From NCBI RefSeq assembly GCF_000332335.1, contig NZ_KB235948.1, positions 5,654,761 to 5,711,013 of the forward strand: a DNA stretch of 56,253 nucleotides, read 5' to 3'. The position numbers were made by a program, and so were the translations under genes. Below are positions 17,113-26,661 of the stretch, one piece after another (position 1 is the stretch's first letter; each line of letters begins with the position of its first letter). A model generated the notes under the pieces. The model ran no database searches. It saw only the letters and a list, made by a program, of their open reading frames with translations, and had not been told where the DNA came from. This DNA is from Kamptonema formosum PCC 10802. GTDB taxonomy: Bacteria; Cyanobacteriota; Cyanobacteriia; Cyanobacteriales; Oscillatoriaceae.

Positions 17113-17559
17113 TTGCGAAACTTAAGTATCCTGGCGCTGCACGGGCCAAATCTCAACCTCCTGGGCCAGCGAGAGCCCGGAGTCTATGGCACTGTGACTT
17201 TAGATGAAATCAACCGATTGTTAGAACAGGAGGCCAAGTCCCTAGAGGCCAAAGTTTCAGCCCTGCAGTCGAATCATGAAGGAGCGCTGGTGGATGCTAT
17301 TCAGGCTGCCTCGGGGCAGCATCACGGCATTTTAATTAATCCGGGTGCCTACACCCATACCAGTGTGGCCATCAGAGATGCGATTGCAGCGGTGGCGATC
17401 CCAACTGTAGAGGTTCACCTGAGTAATATCTACCGCAGGGAATCGTTCCGGCACCACTCCTACATTGCGCCGGTGGCGGTCGGGCAAATCAGTGGCTTTG
17501 GCCCGGAGAGCTATCGCCTGGGACTGATTGCTCTGGTTAACTATATCAGGCAAACGTAA
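17113..17559 (+). CDS. aroQ: Type II 3-dehydroquinate dehydratase
   Basis: Third step of the shikimate pathway (3-dehydroquinate to 3-dehydroshikimate), dodecameric type II enzyme. 148 aa from a TTG start at 17113. Motifs: [21 protein letters not shown] (catalytic Tyr region), [51 protein letters not shown] and [13 protein letters not shown]. All active-site elements are present. The TTG start is needed to include [10 protein letters not shown] at the normal distance; no ATG lies in range. Confidence 0.96.
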   Translation: MRNLSILALHGPNLNLLGQREPGVYGTVTLDEINRLLEQEAKSLEAKVSALQSNHEGALVDAIQAASGQHHGILINPGAYTHTSVAIRDAIAAVAIPTVEVHLSNIYRRESFRHHSYIAPVAVGQISGFGPESYRLGLIALVNYIRQT

Positions 17560-17633
17560 GCACTCTTGAGTCAATTGAAAAGTCAAAGATTTGCTGGTCT
17601 GCCGGCATCAGTCACACTTCAGGAAGGCCAAAG

Positions 17634-18659
17634 ATGCGCTACTCACTCCTGAGCCGGTTTCAAGGGGCCTTGCTGGGGGCAGCAGCGGGCGAAGTTTTGG
17701 GTGCCGGCTGTCAGGGCCGGTCGAGAGCCCAGTTGCAGCAGCTCCGGCCTGATGTGGGAGGTCGGGGGTTTGGGCCCGACTCTCCCGGACGGGGCAGTCA
17801 GGCCGCAGGCTTGGGGCGTCTGGCGGTAGCTGGCGCTGAAAGCTTGATTCACAGCGGCGTTTTGAATGTCAGCCGCTGGGGTGGCAGTGAGGAGATGTCC
17901 CAGGCTAGCCGGACGGGAGGGGCAAGGGCGGCAGCGATTTGCCTGCCCGTTGCTCTGTTTTACCACGAAAATGAAGAAAAACTGCTCTCGCAGCTGCATG
18001 GGGCTGCCCTCAGTGTGGGAGCGTCAAGGAAGGCAAGTGAGGGAGTTCTGGCTGTTGGGTGTGCGCTGGCAATGGCGCTCACAGAGAAATTCGACCCTCA
18101 AACTCTGATTCGGCAGACGATTGCCTGTCTTGAAGATGCAGGTCTTGTGAGTCCCGCCACAGGGGAGCTGCTTGTGCGGGTTGAGAGTTTGTTGGAGATC
18201 CGCGCTGGGTTGGAAATGGCTGTGGAGCAGCTGGGGAGGAGGGAACCGGGCGTTCGCGCCGCCGCTAATGGGGGTGCCGGTGGGAGTTCTCCAGAAAGTG
18301 CGTCGGTAGCCCTGGCGCTTTACTGTTTTCTGAGCACCCCAGAAGATATGCGCCTGTCTGTTGTGCGGGCTGTTCGTGCCGGCGTCGAGCCGATTTTGAC
18401 CGGCATGCTAACCGGGGCGCTGTCAGGAGCCTATAACAGCACTGCCGGCATGCCTGCCGCGTGGCGCTCTGCTCTCAGCTTGCCGGCTGGCACCTCCCCC
18501 CTGAAGGAGCTGTGGGGGGTGGCGGGGGCGGCTGAGATTCTCCAGCTGGCAGCGCGCCTGCTTGCAGCTTGGTCTGGCGTTTACCAGCCCGCAGGGGCGG
18601 GCATTGAACCGTGCCGGTGGGGAGCTGTGGCCGCTCCCCAGATCATTCGCCCTCGCTAA
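17634..18659 (+). CDS. ADP-ribosylglycohydrolase-like protein, probably catalytically degenerate
   Basis: A 341-aa protein with the fold signature of ADP-ribosylglycohydrolases. It opens RFQGALLGAAAGEVLGAG, where active family members have GALxGAAxGDALG. It ends with LTGMLTGALSGAYNSTAGMPAAWR, where the DTD/DTT metal site normally precedes the AGALAGA block; here the sequence before it is VRAGVEPI. The magnesium-binding aspartates therefore seem lost (Asp to Glu in the first motif, none in the last). It may have become a binding or structural protein. It follows aroQ by 75 bp on the same strand. Confidence 0.7.
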   Translation: MRYSLLSRFQGALLGAAAGEVLGAGCQGRSRAQLQQLRPDVGGRGFGPDSPGRGSQAAGLGRLAVAGAESLIHSGVLNVSRWGGSEEMSQASRTGGARAAAICLPVALFYHENEEKLLSQLHGAALSVGASRKASEGVLAVGCALAMALTEKFDPQTLIRQTIACLEDAGLVSPATGELLVRVESLLEIRAGLEMAVEQLGRREPGVRAAANGGAGGSSPESASVALALYCFLSTPEDMRLSVVRAVRAGVEPILTGMLTGALSGAYNSTAGMPAAWRSALSLPAGTSPLKELWGVAGAAEILQLAARLLAAWSGVYQPAGAGIEPCRWGAVAAPQIIRPR

Positions 18660-18682
18660 TCGCTTCTCTGCCTGATGGAGTA

Positions 18683-18711
18683 TTGACAAAATCGCCAAAA
18701 TTTGCTATAGT
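18683..18711 (+). promoter_or_regulatory. Strong sigma70-type promoter upstream of the 7TM-HD gene
   Basis: Perfect TTGACA (18683-18688), a 17-bp spacer and TATAGT (18706-18711). The predicted start near 18718 leaves a leader of about 340 nt before the HD-domain gene. Confidence 0.75.
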
Positions 18712-18717
18712 CTGAGC

Positions 18718-19057
18718 TTGTTTATTTAGAGATAGTGGGGGATCTCAACAGGCAGGGGGCTGGGTGTTTCGCCAAACGCCAGTTCGAGGGAGGTTTTAGG
18801 AAAATCTGCTCTTGGGGGAATGCCGGCAGAAAGCCATGCCCATAAGATATATAGCAGCCCGTCACAAGCGGTATGTTGGGAAAAGGGAGCGAGGTTGCTG
18901 TGACTGGTGCGTTTAGAGGCATGGAAAATATGGAAAAACAGACATCTCCCCTGTATAGGGAGCGCGGTAATTTTCCCCTGCTTTCCTCCTCAGTTAAAGT
19001 AGGGGTGTGGGATAAACAAGCCCTGAGCAGCAACAGGGTATCTAGCAGGGACTTGAA
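18718..19057 (+). other. Long 5' leader or independent small RNA
   Basis: A leader of about 340 nt lies between a strong promoter and the HD gene. It contains the hairpin TGGGTGTTTCGCCAAACGCCA (about 18758-18778) and other GC-rich stems. A 62-aa open frame at 18873-19061 has no family look. I do not recognise a known riboswitch, in particular no ydaO/c-di-AMP class motif. It could also be a separate sRNA. Confidence 0.4.
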
Positions 19058-21679
19058 ATGAAGGCGCTTGAGTCATTCACGCGACAAATTGAACAGTTTC
19101 GCCTCCGCTATAGCAAGCAGTGGCGAAGAAGGCTTAAGCCTAAGCGCTGGCGGAAAATTTTGGGTCAGGCTAACATCTCAGGCGACGCTGTGCCAGCGCT
19201 AGTGCAATCGTTAAAAAGCCTTTTGCCCTCAGGGGCGTGCGGTCGAGTGGGTGGCGGCTCAGGATTGGGCCAAACACTGCCATCGCGCCAAAATTACAGG
19301 GCGCACACACCAGGAGCGCTGGTACTGGCAGTAGTTTGCCTGACCGGCACTATGGGCCACCGCTTCTACAACAAGCCGAAACTGGATGTGGGCACTGTGG
19401 CTCCCTACACGATCGTGGCTCCTGAGTCGGTGATGGTGGAGGATACCAAAAGCACCGAAGAAAACCGCAAAGCCGCCCGTACCGGTTCGGTTCCCGTACT
19501 GGCGATCGATCCGGCAGTCAACCAGCAAATCTACAAAAACCTGCGGCGGGCTCTGGCGGCGGGCAGCGAACTCCGGCAGATGGCGGGACAGCTGCCCTTC
19601 ACTTCAGATTTGATTTTGTCGCCGCCGGTGCAGCTGTACTTGCGGAAAGCCAGGGAGGCGGACTGGCTCGCTGTGCTAGCCGCAGTTAGGGATCTGCCAG
19701 AAAGCAAACGTCCCCTTGCGGACTCCAAGCCGCAAGCCCCTATTGCGCCGTGGAAGGCATCCCTAGAGGCGCTGCGGCTCACCCCCCCCACTCAGGGGGT
19801 GAGGGGCGCGATCAAACATATCCGTCCTAGCTTAAATGCCGCTGGGTTGAAAGCCGTTGCGGAACTTCACGCCTACCGGCAATCGGTTTCCCCCGAAAGT
19901 TTCTCCGCCCTCCTCGATACTGTGAGCCGAGCGCGGCAGCGTTACTTCCAGGCTGTGGCCGCCCTTTCGCAGCCCCTGGCCCCCGGCCCGATCAAAGCCT
20001 ACGACTCCTCCCTGTTCGACCTGTCTGAAGCCGCATGGCAGGAGATGCAGCAGAACATCTATCAGGCGGCGGATCGCATTCTCGTTCAAGGCATCTCTCC
20101 CGGGCTGCCGGAAGGCATATTAAAGGATACGGTGAGCCTGCAGGTGAGGGTTGGATCGTCCTCTGAAGCGGCTTTCCTGGCTCGCAAGCTGCTGCTTTCC
20201 GTCCTGCAGCCGAACTTGCGGGAAGACCCAGAACAAACGCGGCGAAAGGCAGAACGAGTGGCACAAGCCGTGCCGCCGGTTTTCGTCACCATTGAGAGGG
20301 GCGAGGTGATTGTCCAAGCGGGTCAGGAGATATCTCAGGCGGATTTTGTGCTGCTCGATTACTTCGGCAAGAGTCAGCGAGAGCCCAACTGGCTGGGGCT
20401 GGCCGGCTTTGGCGGGGTCGTCAGCTTGGCAGTCGGTGCGCTTTGGCTGGTGGAAAGGCGATTTCACCCCGGACTGCGCCGGCGCGATCACATCCTGCTG
20501 TTGCTGCTCACCCTGAGCGCCCCGCTGCTTCTGGCCTTGCGGGTGCCCTCCACCAGCTTGCCTGCCATTGGCTTGCTAGCCGGCAGTTTCTACGGCTCCG
20601 CCGTGGGAGCGACTGTGGCCGGCCTGCTGGCTTGGGTGCTGCCGGTTGGCCTGGAAATTGACGGCATTTCCCTGCTCGCCAGCGCCGCCAGCGCTGCAGT
20701 CGGCGGTTTGATATCCGGGAGATTGCGCTCCCGCGAGGAACTGGCTCTCTTGGGCGTCGCAGTGGGATTAACTCAGGGAGGCGTCTACCTGATCTCCACT
20801 CTCATTGCCAGTCCCAGTGCTGGCTTGGTCTGGTATGCCCTGCTCAGCACAGCGGCTTTGCAATCTCTCGCCGGCTTGGCGTGGAGTGTTGTGGCCCTCG
20901 GACTCAGCCCTTACCTGGAAAACTTGTTTGACCTGGTTACTCCGATTCGTCTCGCTGAACTGGCCAACCCCAACCGGCCCCTTTTGAAGCGGCTCGCCGC
21001 TGAAGCCCCCGGCACCTTTCAGCACACCCTGTTTGTTGCCACCCTGGCAGAAGCAGCCGCCCGAGAGCTCGGGTGTAATGTCGAACTCGTGCGGACGGGA
21101 ACATTATACCACGATATTGGGAAAATGCACGACCCGCTGGGATTTATTGAAAATCAGATGGGCGGGCCCAATAAGCACGACGAGATCAATGACCCCTGGA
21201 AGAGTGCGGCGATTATTAAAAAGCACGTCAGTGAGGGGCTGGCGATGGCGCGCAAGTACCGGCTTCCGGGGGCGATTCAAGCATTTATCCCGGAACACCA
21301 GGGCACAATGCAAATCGCCTATTTCTATCACCAAGCCCTGCAGCTGGCAAAGGAAAACCCCAGCCTGACAGTGCGGGAGGAGGATTTCCGCTACGATGGC
21401 CCAATTCCCCAGTCGCGGGAAACGGGAATTGTGATGCTGGCGGATTCCTGCGAGGCGGCGCTGCGCAGTCTCAAGGATGCGACGCCAGAAGAAGCGCTGA
21501 ATATGGTGAATAAAATTCTCAGGGCTCGCTGGCAGGACAGCCAGCTGGCTGATTCCGGGCTGACGCGGGAGGACATGTCGAAAATTGCTGAAATTTTCGT
21601 GCGGGTTTGGCAGCAGTTCAATCACAAGCGCATTGCCTATCCCAAAGCAGCGCTCAGCCCTCAGCCGGCAACAGTTTAA
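19058..21679 (+). CDS. 7TM-HD phosphohydrolase, PgpH-like c-di-AMP phosphodiesterase
   Basis: An 873-aa membrane protein built like PgpH/YqfF: a basic N-terminus, one span (about residues 87-105), a large extracytoplasmic 7TMR-HDED-type domain (to about 440), seven membrane helices (about 447-640) and a C-terminal HD domain. HD motifs: FQHTLFVATLAEAAA, GTLYHDIGKMHDP (about residue 682), HDEINDPWKSAAIIKKHV, IPEHQGT and ADSCEAALRSL. In characterised homologues the domain hydrolyses c-di-AMP to pApA. In cyanobacteria c-di-AMP ties to osmotic and day-night control. A long leader with a strong promoter precedes it. Confidence 0.9.
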   Translation: MKALESFTRQIEQFRLRYSKQWRRRLKPKRWRKILGQANISGDAVPALVQSLKSLLPSGACGRVGGGSGLGQTLPSRQNYRAHTPGALVLAVVCLTGTMGHRFYNKPKLDVGTVAPYTIVAPESVMVEDTKSTEENRKAARTGSVPVLAIDPAVNQQIYKNLRRALAAGSELRQMAGQLPFTSDLILSPPVQLYLRKAREADWLAVLAAVRDLPESKRPLADSKPQAPIAPWKASLEALRLTPPTQGVRGAIKHIRPSLNAAGLKAVAELHAYRQSVSPESFSALLDTVSRARQRYFQAVAALSQPLAPGPIKAYDSSLFDLSEAAWQEMQQNIYQAADRILVQGISPGLPEGILKDTVSLQVRVGSSSEAAFLARKLLLSVLQPNLREDPEQTRRKAERVAQAVPPVFVTIERGEVIVQAGQEISQADFVLLDYFGKSQREPNWLGLAGFGGVVSLAVGALWLVERRFHPGLRRRDHILLLLLTLSAPLLLALRVPSTSLPAIGLLAGSFYGSAVGATVAGLLAWVLPVGLEIDGISLLASAASAAVGGLISGRLRSREELALLGVAVGLTQGGVYLISTLIASPSAGLVWYALLSTAALQSLAGLAWSVVALGLSPYLENLFDLVTPIRLAELANPNRPLLKRLAAEAPGTFQHTLFVATLAEAAARELGCNVELVRTGTLYHDIGKMHDPLGFIENQMGGPNKHDEINDPWKSAAIIKKHVSEGLAMARKYRLPGAIQAFIPEHQGTMQIAYFYHQALQLAKENPSLTVREEDFRYDGPIPQSRETGIVMLADSCEAALRSLKDATPEEALNMVNKILRARWQDSQLADSGLTREDMSKIAEIFVRVWQQFNHKRIAYPKAALSPQPATV

Positions 21680-21697
21680 ATCCCAGATTTTAGATCG

Positions 21698-21765
21698 AAT
21701 CCAAAAATCCAAAATCCAAAATCCAAAATCCAAAATCCAAAATCCAAAATCCAAAATCCAAAATC
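21698..21765. repeat. Heptanucleotide repeat (ATCCAAA)n
   Basis: About nine copies of ATCCAAA, contiguous from 21698 to 21765, lie between convergent genes. This is a classic cyanobacterial STRR array. The same heptamer occurs inside the coding regions of znuC and, in degenerate form, the permease next door. Confidence 0.95.
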
Positions 21766-22630
21766 ATCCCTTCACCCCGCTGCCGGCATCTGTGGGGACT
21801 ATGTACCTCTGGAGGAGTAAAAAGAACAGCAGCACCGGCGCGATGGAAATTACGGAACCGGCTGCAATTAGACGCCAATCTAGGGAGAAGGTGCCGGCTA
21901 GTGTGGCTACGCCTAAGGGCAGGGTGTAATATTCGGGCCGGTCGAGGACGATTAATGGCCAGAGGAAGTCGCTCCAGGAGCCGATAAAGACGAAAATGGC
22001 CAGTGTCACGAGTGCCGGTCGGATCGCCGGCAGCATGACGTGCCACCAAATCCCCAGTTCGGTGCAGCCGTCGATGCGGGCGGCTTCTTCCAATTCTTTG
22101 GGAACGCCTTGGAAGGCTTGCCGCAGGAGAAAAATGCCAAAGGCGGAGGCGAGTGCGGGGAAAATGATGCCCAGATAGGTGTTTTTCAGACCTAGCTGGA
22201 CTGTTAAGATGTACAGGGGAATCATCACGATTTGGAAGGGAATCATGATCGTGGAGATGACGCCGGCAAATATCAAGTCTCGCCCCCGAAAGTCAAGCCG
22301 CGCCAAGGGGTAGGCGGCTAGGGAGCAAAACAGCAAGTTTATGCTGACGGTGAGGGCGGCAACCACGGTGCTGTTGAATAGGTACTGCCCGAAAGGGTTG
22401 GTCTGCCAAACTTTGATATAGTTCTGGAATGTTGGCTGGCTTGGCCACAATTGCGGCGGGAACTGGAAGATGTTTTCTGTTGGGGATTTCAGGGAGGTGC
22501 TGATCAGCCAGAGGAGGGGGAGGAGGGCGATCAGGGCGATGCCGGTGAGCAGAACGTACATCCCGAGGGATCTCCACTTGGACTCCTGTTGAGTTTTGGG
22601 CTTTGGGTTGGGGGTTTTGGATTGGGTCAT
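21764..22630 (-). CDS. Sugar ABC transporter permease, MalG/UgpE type
   Basis: A 288-aa inner-membrane permease of a carbohydrate ABC importer. It has six predicted spans, and the EAA loop that contacts the ATPase reads EEAARIDGCTELGIWWHVMLP. It ends RYIVPTDAGSGVKG, typical of MalG-like subunits. No partner permease, binding protein or ATPase is adjacent. The N-terminus (MTQSKTPNPKPKTQQ) is encoded by DNA resembling the ATCCAAA/ACCCAAA repeats; the conserved region starts only at about residue 20. Confidence 0.92.
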   Translation of the reverse strand: MTQSKTPNPKPKTQQESKWRSLGMYVLLTGIALIALLPLLWLISTSLKSPTENIFQFPPQLWPSQPTFQNYIKVWQTNPFGQYLFNSTVVAALTVSINLLFCSLAAYPLARLDFRGRDLIFAGVISTIMIPFQIVMIPLYILTVQLGLKNTYLGIIFPALASAFGIFLLRQAFQGVPKELEEAARIDGCTELGIWWHVMLPAIRPALVTLAIFVFIGSWSDFLWPLIVLDRPEYYTLPLGVATLAGTFSLDWRLIAAGSVISIAPVLLFFLLLQRYIVPTDAGSGVKG

Positions 22631-22783
22631 CTGGTTTGAATGGGGGCTGGGCCCTTGAGGTCTAACGTCTCAATAGTTTAAGTTTAAACTGTCCTGCCGG
22701 CCAGGCCGGTCAATCGGGAATCCCTCTGTCCTCTGTGGGCTAAGTTTGGCCGGCACGGGAAATGTAAATTTTTGTAAAAATGC

Positions 22784-22812
22784 TTGATTTAAGTTCGGCG
22801 CTGCCATAATAT
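22784..22812 (+). promoter_or_regulatory. Predicted promoter upstream of the omega RNA
   Basis: TTGATT (22784-22789), a 17-bp spacer and TAATAT (22807-22812). The predicted start near 22819 is about 100 nt before the omega-RNA scaffold. A transcript from here would cover the presumed guide position, the scaffold and iscB. Confidence 0.5.
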
Positions 22813-22920
22813 AGTAATTGTATTTGTCTGACCTAATTCCTGACAAAGGAGGTGGGTTGGAGCGCGGCGGACAATCGCGATCCACTAAAGGCGTATAAAT
22901 CGTAAATTCGGTATTATTAC

Positions 22921-23140
22921 GTCAGCCGAAAGGACGGGATCGCCAGTTTCAGCCTGGGTTTTAGAACGACCGGGCTACGTTGGGGAAGTCATGACACCCA
23001 CAGGTGCGGTGCCAGCTTGTGGCTCTGTCGCTCAGCATTAAAAGGTGTAGTTAGTGGAAGCCAGTGTGTTGATCTTAAAAAGCTTCTCCAACCTTAACGA
23101 GGCAAACATTACCCAGCAATGGGCTGACCTGTGAGGGTTT
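22921..23140 (+). ncRNA. Omega RNA (HEARO) of the IscB system
   Basis: Conserved-looking structured DNA fills the space upstream of iscB, where HEARO/omega RNAs always lie. It opens GTCAGCCGAAAGGAC. Stems visible by eye: AGCCTGG (22951-22957) with CCGGGCT (22970-22976); CCACA (22998-23002) with TGTGG (23018-23022); AAGGT (23041-23045) with ACCTT (23091-23095), enclosing TGGAAGC with GCTTCTCCA. The scaffold ends close to the iscB start. In studied systems the guide lies directly 5' of the scaffold, which would be about 22900-22920 here. Exact ends and the guide are inferred. Confidence 0.7.
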
Positions 23141-23147
23141 AATTTGC

Positions 23148-24434
23148 ATGAAGGTTTTTGTTTTGGATACAAATCGAAGACCTCTCGATCCGACGACTCC
23201 TCGTAGGGCAAGGAAGCTGCTCAAGGGAGGAAAAGCAGCTGTTTTTAGGCTGTATCCCTTTACTGTAATTCTTAAACGGGCTGTTGACAGTGAGCCAGTT
23301 CAGCCACTCAGACTGAAAATAGATCCGGGTTCCAAAACCACCGGATTGGCCATTGTTAGCGAAAGGACCGGCGCAGTCGTTTGGGCGGCAGAATTGACGC
23401 ATCGGGGTTTTCAAATCCGTGAGGCATTAAATAGCCGCAAGGTGAAACGACGCAACCGGCGCTACCGAAAGACTCGCTATCGCGCACGAAGATTCAACAA
23501 CCGGCTTCGGAAAGCTGGATGGTTGCCCCCAAGCCTTAACAGCAGGGTTGAGAATATTGTTGCCTGGGTGCGCCGGCTGCGGCGTTTTGCGCCAATCAGC
23601 GCTATTTCTCAGGAGTTAGTCAGATTTGACACGCAAGTTATCCAAAACCCAGAGATAAGTGGGGTTGAATACCAGCAGGGTGAGTTACAAGGCTGCGAGG
23701 TTCGTGAATACTTGCTTGAGAAATGGGGGCGGAAGTGCGCTTACTGTGGGGCCAAAGAGACTCCCCTAGAAGTCGAGCATATTTATCCCAGGAGTAAGGG
23801 GGGAAGCAATTGTGTTTCTAACCTCACTTTGGCTTGCCACCCGTGCAACGAGAAAAAGGGAAACCGAGATGTAGCGGATTTTCTGTCGGGCAAACCAGAC
23901 CTACTGCAGCGCATCCTCTCCGCTGCCAAAGCGCCTTTGAAAGATGCCGCTGCTGTTAACTCAACGAGATGGGCGCTGTATGAAGGTTTGAAAAATACAG
24001 GATTGCCGGTTGAAGCAGGTTCGGGGGGACTGACCAAATATAACCGAAAACGCCTTGGCTTACCAAAAACTCACTGGCTTGACGCCGCCTGTGTTGGCGA
24101 GTCAACTCCCGAAAATTTGGATGCTAGCAAAATCGAAAAGCCACTGTTAATAAAAGCGACAGGGAGAGGCTGCCGGCAGCGCGTTAACCCAGACAAAAAC
24201 GGGTTTCTTATTTCCCATAAGTCCAGAGCTAAAACTTATCAGGGATGGGCAACGGGTGATATCGCACGAGCTGACATTCCGAAGGGGAAATACACCGGCA
24301 TCCACAGAGGGCGGATTGCAATCGGTCAAGACGGCCAGTTCAAAATACAAGTGGCCCACAAGAAGCGATTCAGCGTCAATTACAAGTATTTAACGCCAAT
24401 TCAAAAAGGGGATGGCTACGGTTATAGCTTCTAG
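23148..24434 (+). CDS. iscB: IscB RNA-guided HNH/RuvC nuclease
   Basis: A 428-aa protein of the IscB family, the ancestor-like relative of Cas9. The N-terminal PLMP domain is KVFVLDTNRRPLDP and ARKLLKGGKAAVF. RuvC-I is LKIDPGSKTTGLAIV (Asp59). An arginine-rich bridge helix follows (RKVKRRNRRYRKTRYRARRF). RuvC-II is ISQELVRFDTQ (Glu156). The HNH domain has a zinc ribbon (CAYC near 197-200, CHPC near 233), EVEHIYPRSKGGSN with His211, and NEKKGNRD. RuvC-III is KTHWLDAACVG (His309, Asp312). A full C-terminal TAM-reading domain ends YGYSF. All catalytic residues are present, with no frameshift. No TnpA is adjacent, so mobility would need a transposase in trans. Confidence 0.93.
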   Translation: MKVFVLDTNRRPLDPTTPRRARKLLKGGKAAVFRLYPFTVILKRAVDSEPVQPLRLKIDPGSKTTGLAIVSERTGAVVWAAELTHRGFQIREALNSRKVKRRNRRYRKTRYRARRFNNRLRKAGWLPPSLNSRVENIVAWVRRLRRFAPISAISQELVRFDTQVIQNPEISGVEYQQGELQGCEVREYLLEKWGRKCAYCGAKETPLEVEHIYPRSKGGSNCVSNLTLACHPCNEKKGNRDVADFLSGKPDLLQRILSAAKAPLKDAAAVNSTRWALYEGLKNTGLPVEAGSGGLTKYNRKRLGLPKTHWLDAACVGESTPENLDASKIEKPLLIKATGRGCRQRVNPDKNGFLISHKSRAKTYQGWATGDIARADIPKGKYTGIHRGRIAIGQDGQFKIQVAHKKRFSVNYKYLTPIQKGDGYGYSF

Positions 24435-24461
24435 AGAGCCGGGACGGTCTTAAAAATCAGA

Positions 24462-24519
24462 GTCAATAAACCGGGTTTCTATCCGAACCGAAGAAACCCG
24501 GTTTCTAAAATTTATTGAC
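24462..24519. terminator. Palindrome after iscB, family-A core
   Basis: GTCAATAAACCGGGTTTCT (24462-24480) is inverted at 24492-24519 as AGAAACCCGGTTTCT plus TTATTGAC. It forms a long imperfect stem that could act as a bidirectional terminator. The inner part is the same GAAACCCGGTTTC core as MITE family A. It may mark the right end of the iscB element. Confidence 0.6.
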
Positions 24520-24624
24520 CGGCGCAAAAACTAGGCAACCGGAATGTCAGGAAAATACTCTGTTCTGGCTGGCTGACAGTCGGTGCGCGGGGTTCAGAGG
24601 GATGAGATTGGGAAATTGGAGATG

Positions 24625-25179
24625 TCATTGTTGAGCCATCTGTAAACCGGCTTCTGTGCAAACCCCGAGCAAGGGTTTATCCCAGGAATCAACCGGCAGT
24701 TCGGGGAAGCGGGCAAATTCAAACACAATGCCGATGCTTGGTTTTGACGCCCATTCAGGTGAGCTGAGGAGCCGGTCGTAGAAGCCGCCGCCGTAACCCA
24801 AGCGATATCCCCGAAAGTCGCAAGCAACAGCCGGCACGAGGATTAAATCTACCTGATTTGGCTGTATGGCGGGGGAGTCGGGCGGGGGTTCAAAAATGCC
24901 GTAAGGGCCGGTTTGCAGGGGTTCTCCGGGCTGCCAGCTGTGCCAGAAGAGAGATTTTTCAACACATCGAGGGAACCCCCATTTGCGACTGCCGGCAAAC
25001 AGGGAGCTGAGGTCGGGTTCTTGGCGGAAGCTGAAATAGGCGAGAATAGTTTGCGCTCGGGTAAAGAGGGGTGAGGATTGCAGGTGATAGCACAGTTGAG
25101 CGCTTTTTTCCTGCCATTCGGGTGCCGGTATCGACTGGCGTGTTTTGAGGAGATGCCGGCGCAGTTGTGCTTTTTCCAT
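24625..25179 (-). CDS. 5-formyltetrahydrofolate cyclo-ligase
   Basis: A 184-aa enzyme converting 5-formyl-THF + ATP to 5,10-methenyl-THF. Motifs: EKAQLRRHLLKTRQSI at the start, ILAYFSFRQEPDLSSL, PYGIFEPP, DLILVPAVACDFRGYRLGYGGGFYDRLL (the signature with its Gly-rich loop) and IGIVFEFARF. The length is normal. In gamma-proteobacteria this gene neighbours 6S RNA; here the 6S RNA is 15 kb away beside purK. Confidence 0.95.
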   Translation of the reverse strand: MEKAQLRRHLLKTRQSIPAPEWQEKSAQLCYHLQSSPLFTRAQTILAYFSFRQEPDLSSLFAGSRKWGFPRCVEKSLFWHSWQPGEPLQTGPYGIFEPPPDSPAIQPNQVDLILVPAVACDFRGYRLGYGGGFYDRLLSSPEWASKPSIGIVFEFARFPELPVDSWDKPLLGVCTEAGLQMAQQ

Positions 25180-25219
25180 GTAGCCTACTTGTTTATCTTA
25201 CTGTAGCCGTTCTAAAGAA

Positions 25220-25325
25220 TTTGTGAGCCCCTCTCTCTTTTCTTCCCTTGGCGCTCTTGGCGTCTACCCTACGGGAAGCCGCTGGCGCGTCTATGGCGGT
25301 TTCTCAAAAAAATCCTTTTCACAAC
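25220..25325. repeat. MITE family C, degenerate copy
   Basis: It matches the 48243-48321 element: TTTGTGAG at one end, CTTTTCACAA at the other, and the shared CTTCCCTTGGCGCTCTTGGC interior. An extra segment (CCCTACGGGAAGCCGCTGGCGC, about 25267-25288) sits inside, bordered by GCGTCT direct repeats. That segment is itself a common cyanobacterial repeat, so one repeat appears nested in another. Confidence 0.65.
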
Positions 25326-25491
25326 TCAAGAACCAACCGCTTTAAAGTTGCGGTGGGGAGAGCTATTTTCGCTCCCTTCTTGTGCCGGTGCGGATGGGAG
25401 CATTCCCATACATCTATATAATGCACCGGCGATTGAACAGCAATAGACAGCTCAGCATTGTTCTAATCTCTACCGGCAACACGCAACAATC

Positions 25492-25525
25492 AAAAAACCC
25501 GGCTTGCAAAAGAAACCGGGTTTTT
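25492..25525 (-). terminator. Palindromic terminator downstream of fcl
   Basis: AAAAAACCCGGCTT/GCAAA/AGAAACCGGGTTTTT is a stem-loop flanked by A and T runs on both sides. It lies 15 bp beyond the GDP-fucose synthase stop. It is a solitary core of repeat family A. Confidence 0.75.
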
Positions 25526-25540
25526 CAGACCGGCTTTTGA

Positions 25541-26488
<948 letters not shown>

Positions 26489-26579
26489 TTACCACATCCC
26501 CGCCTAAATTCCTCAGCCAATCCGGCGTTGCACACTGGAAGAAGAATTGAAATTTTTTCTGCGATCTCTAAAATCTCCT

Positions 26580-26632
26580 CAAGCTCCCCCTCCCCGTACA
26601 CGGGGAGGGGGTTGGGGGGTGGGGTTCTTCAT
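26580..26632. repeat. Dispersed CCCCTCCCCGT hairpin repeat
   Basis: CCCCTCCCCGTACACGGGGA is followed by GGGGGTTGGGGGGTGGGGTT, the inverted form of the block at about 390-430. Copies also occur at about 34850. It lies in the gmd-fcl spacer. Confidence 0.75.
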
Positions 26633-26661
26633 CCCACCAATGTGCAAAGCTGCCAATCCTG

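Noticed and set aside
18718-19057. c-di-AMP (ydaO) riboswitch, tmRNA or SRP RNA in the HD-gene leader
   Set aside because: I could not find the signature sequences of any of these classes; left as an unassigned leader.
22670-22885. 71-aa minus-strand frame upstream of iscB
   Set aside because: Overlaps the predicted promoter region, has no ribosome-binding site and no recognisable motif.
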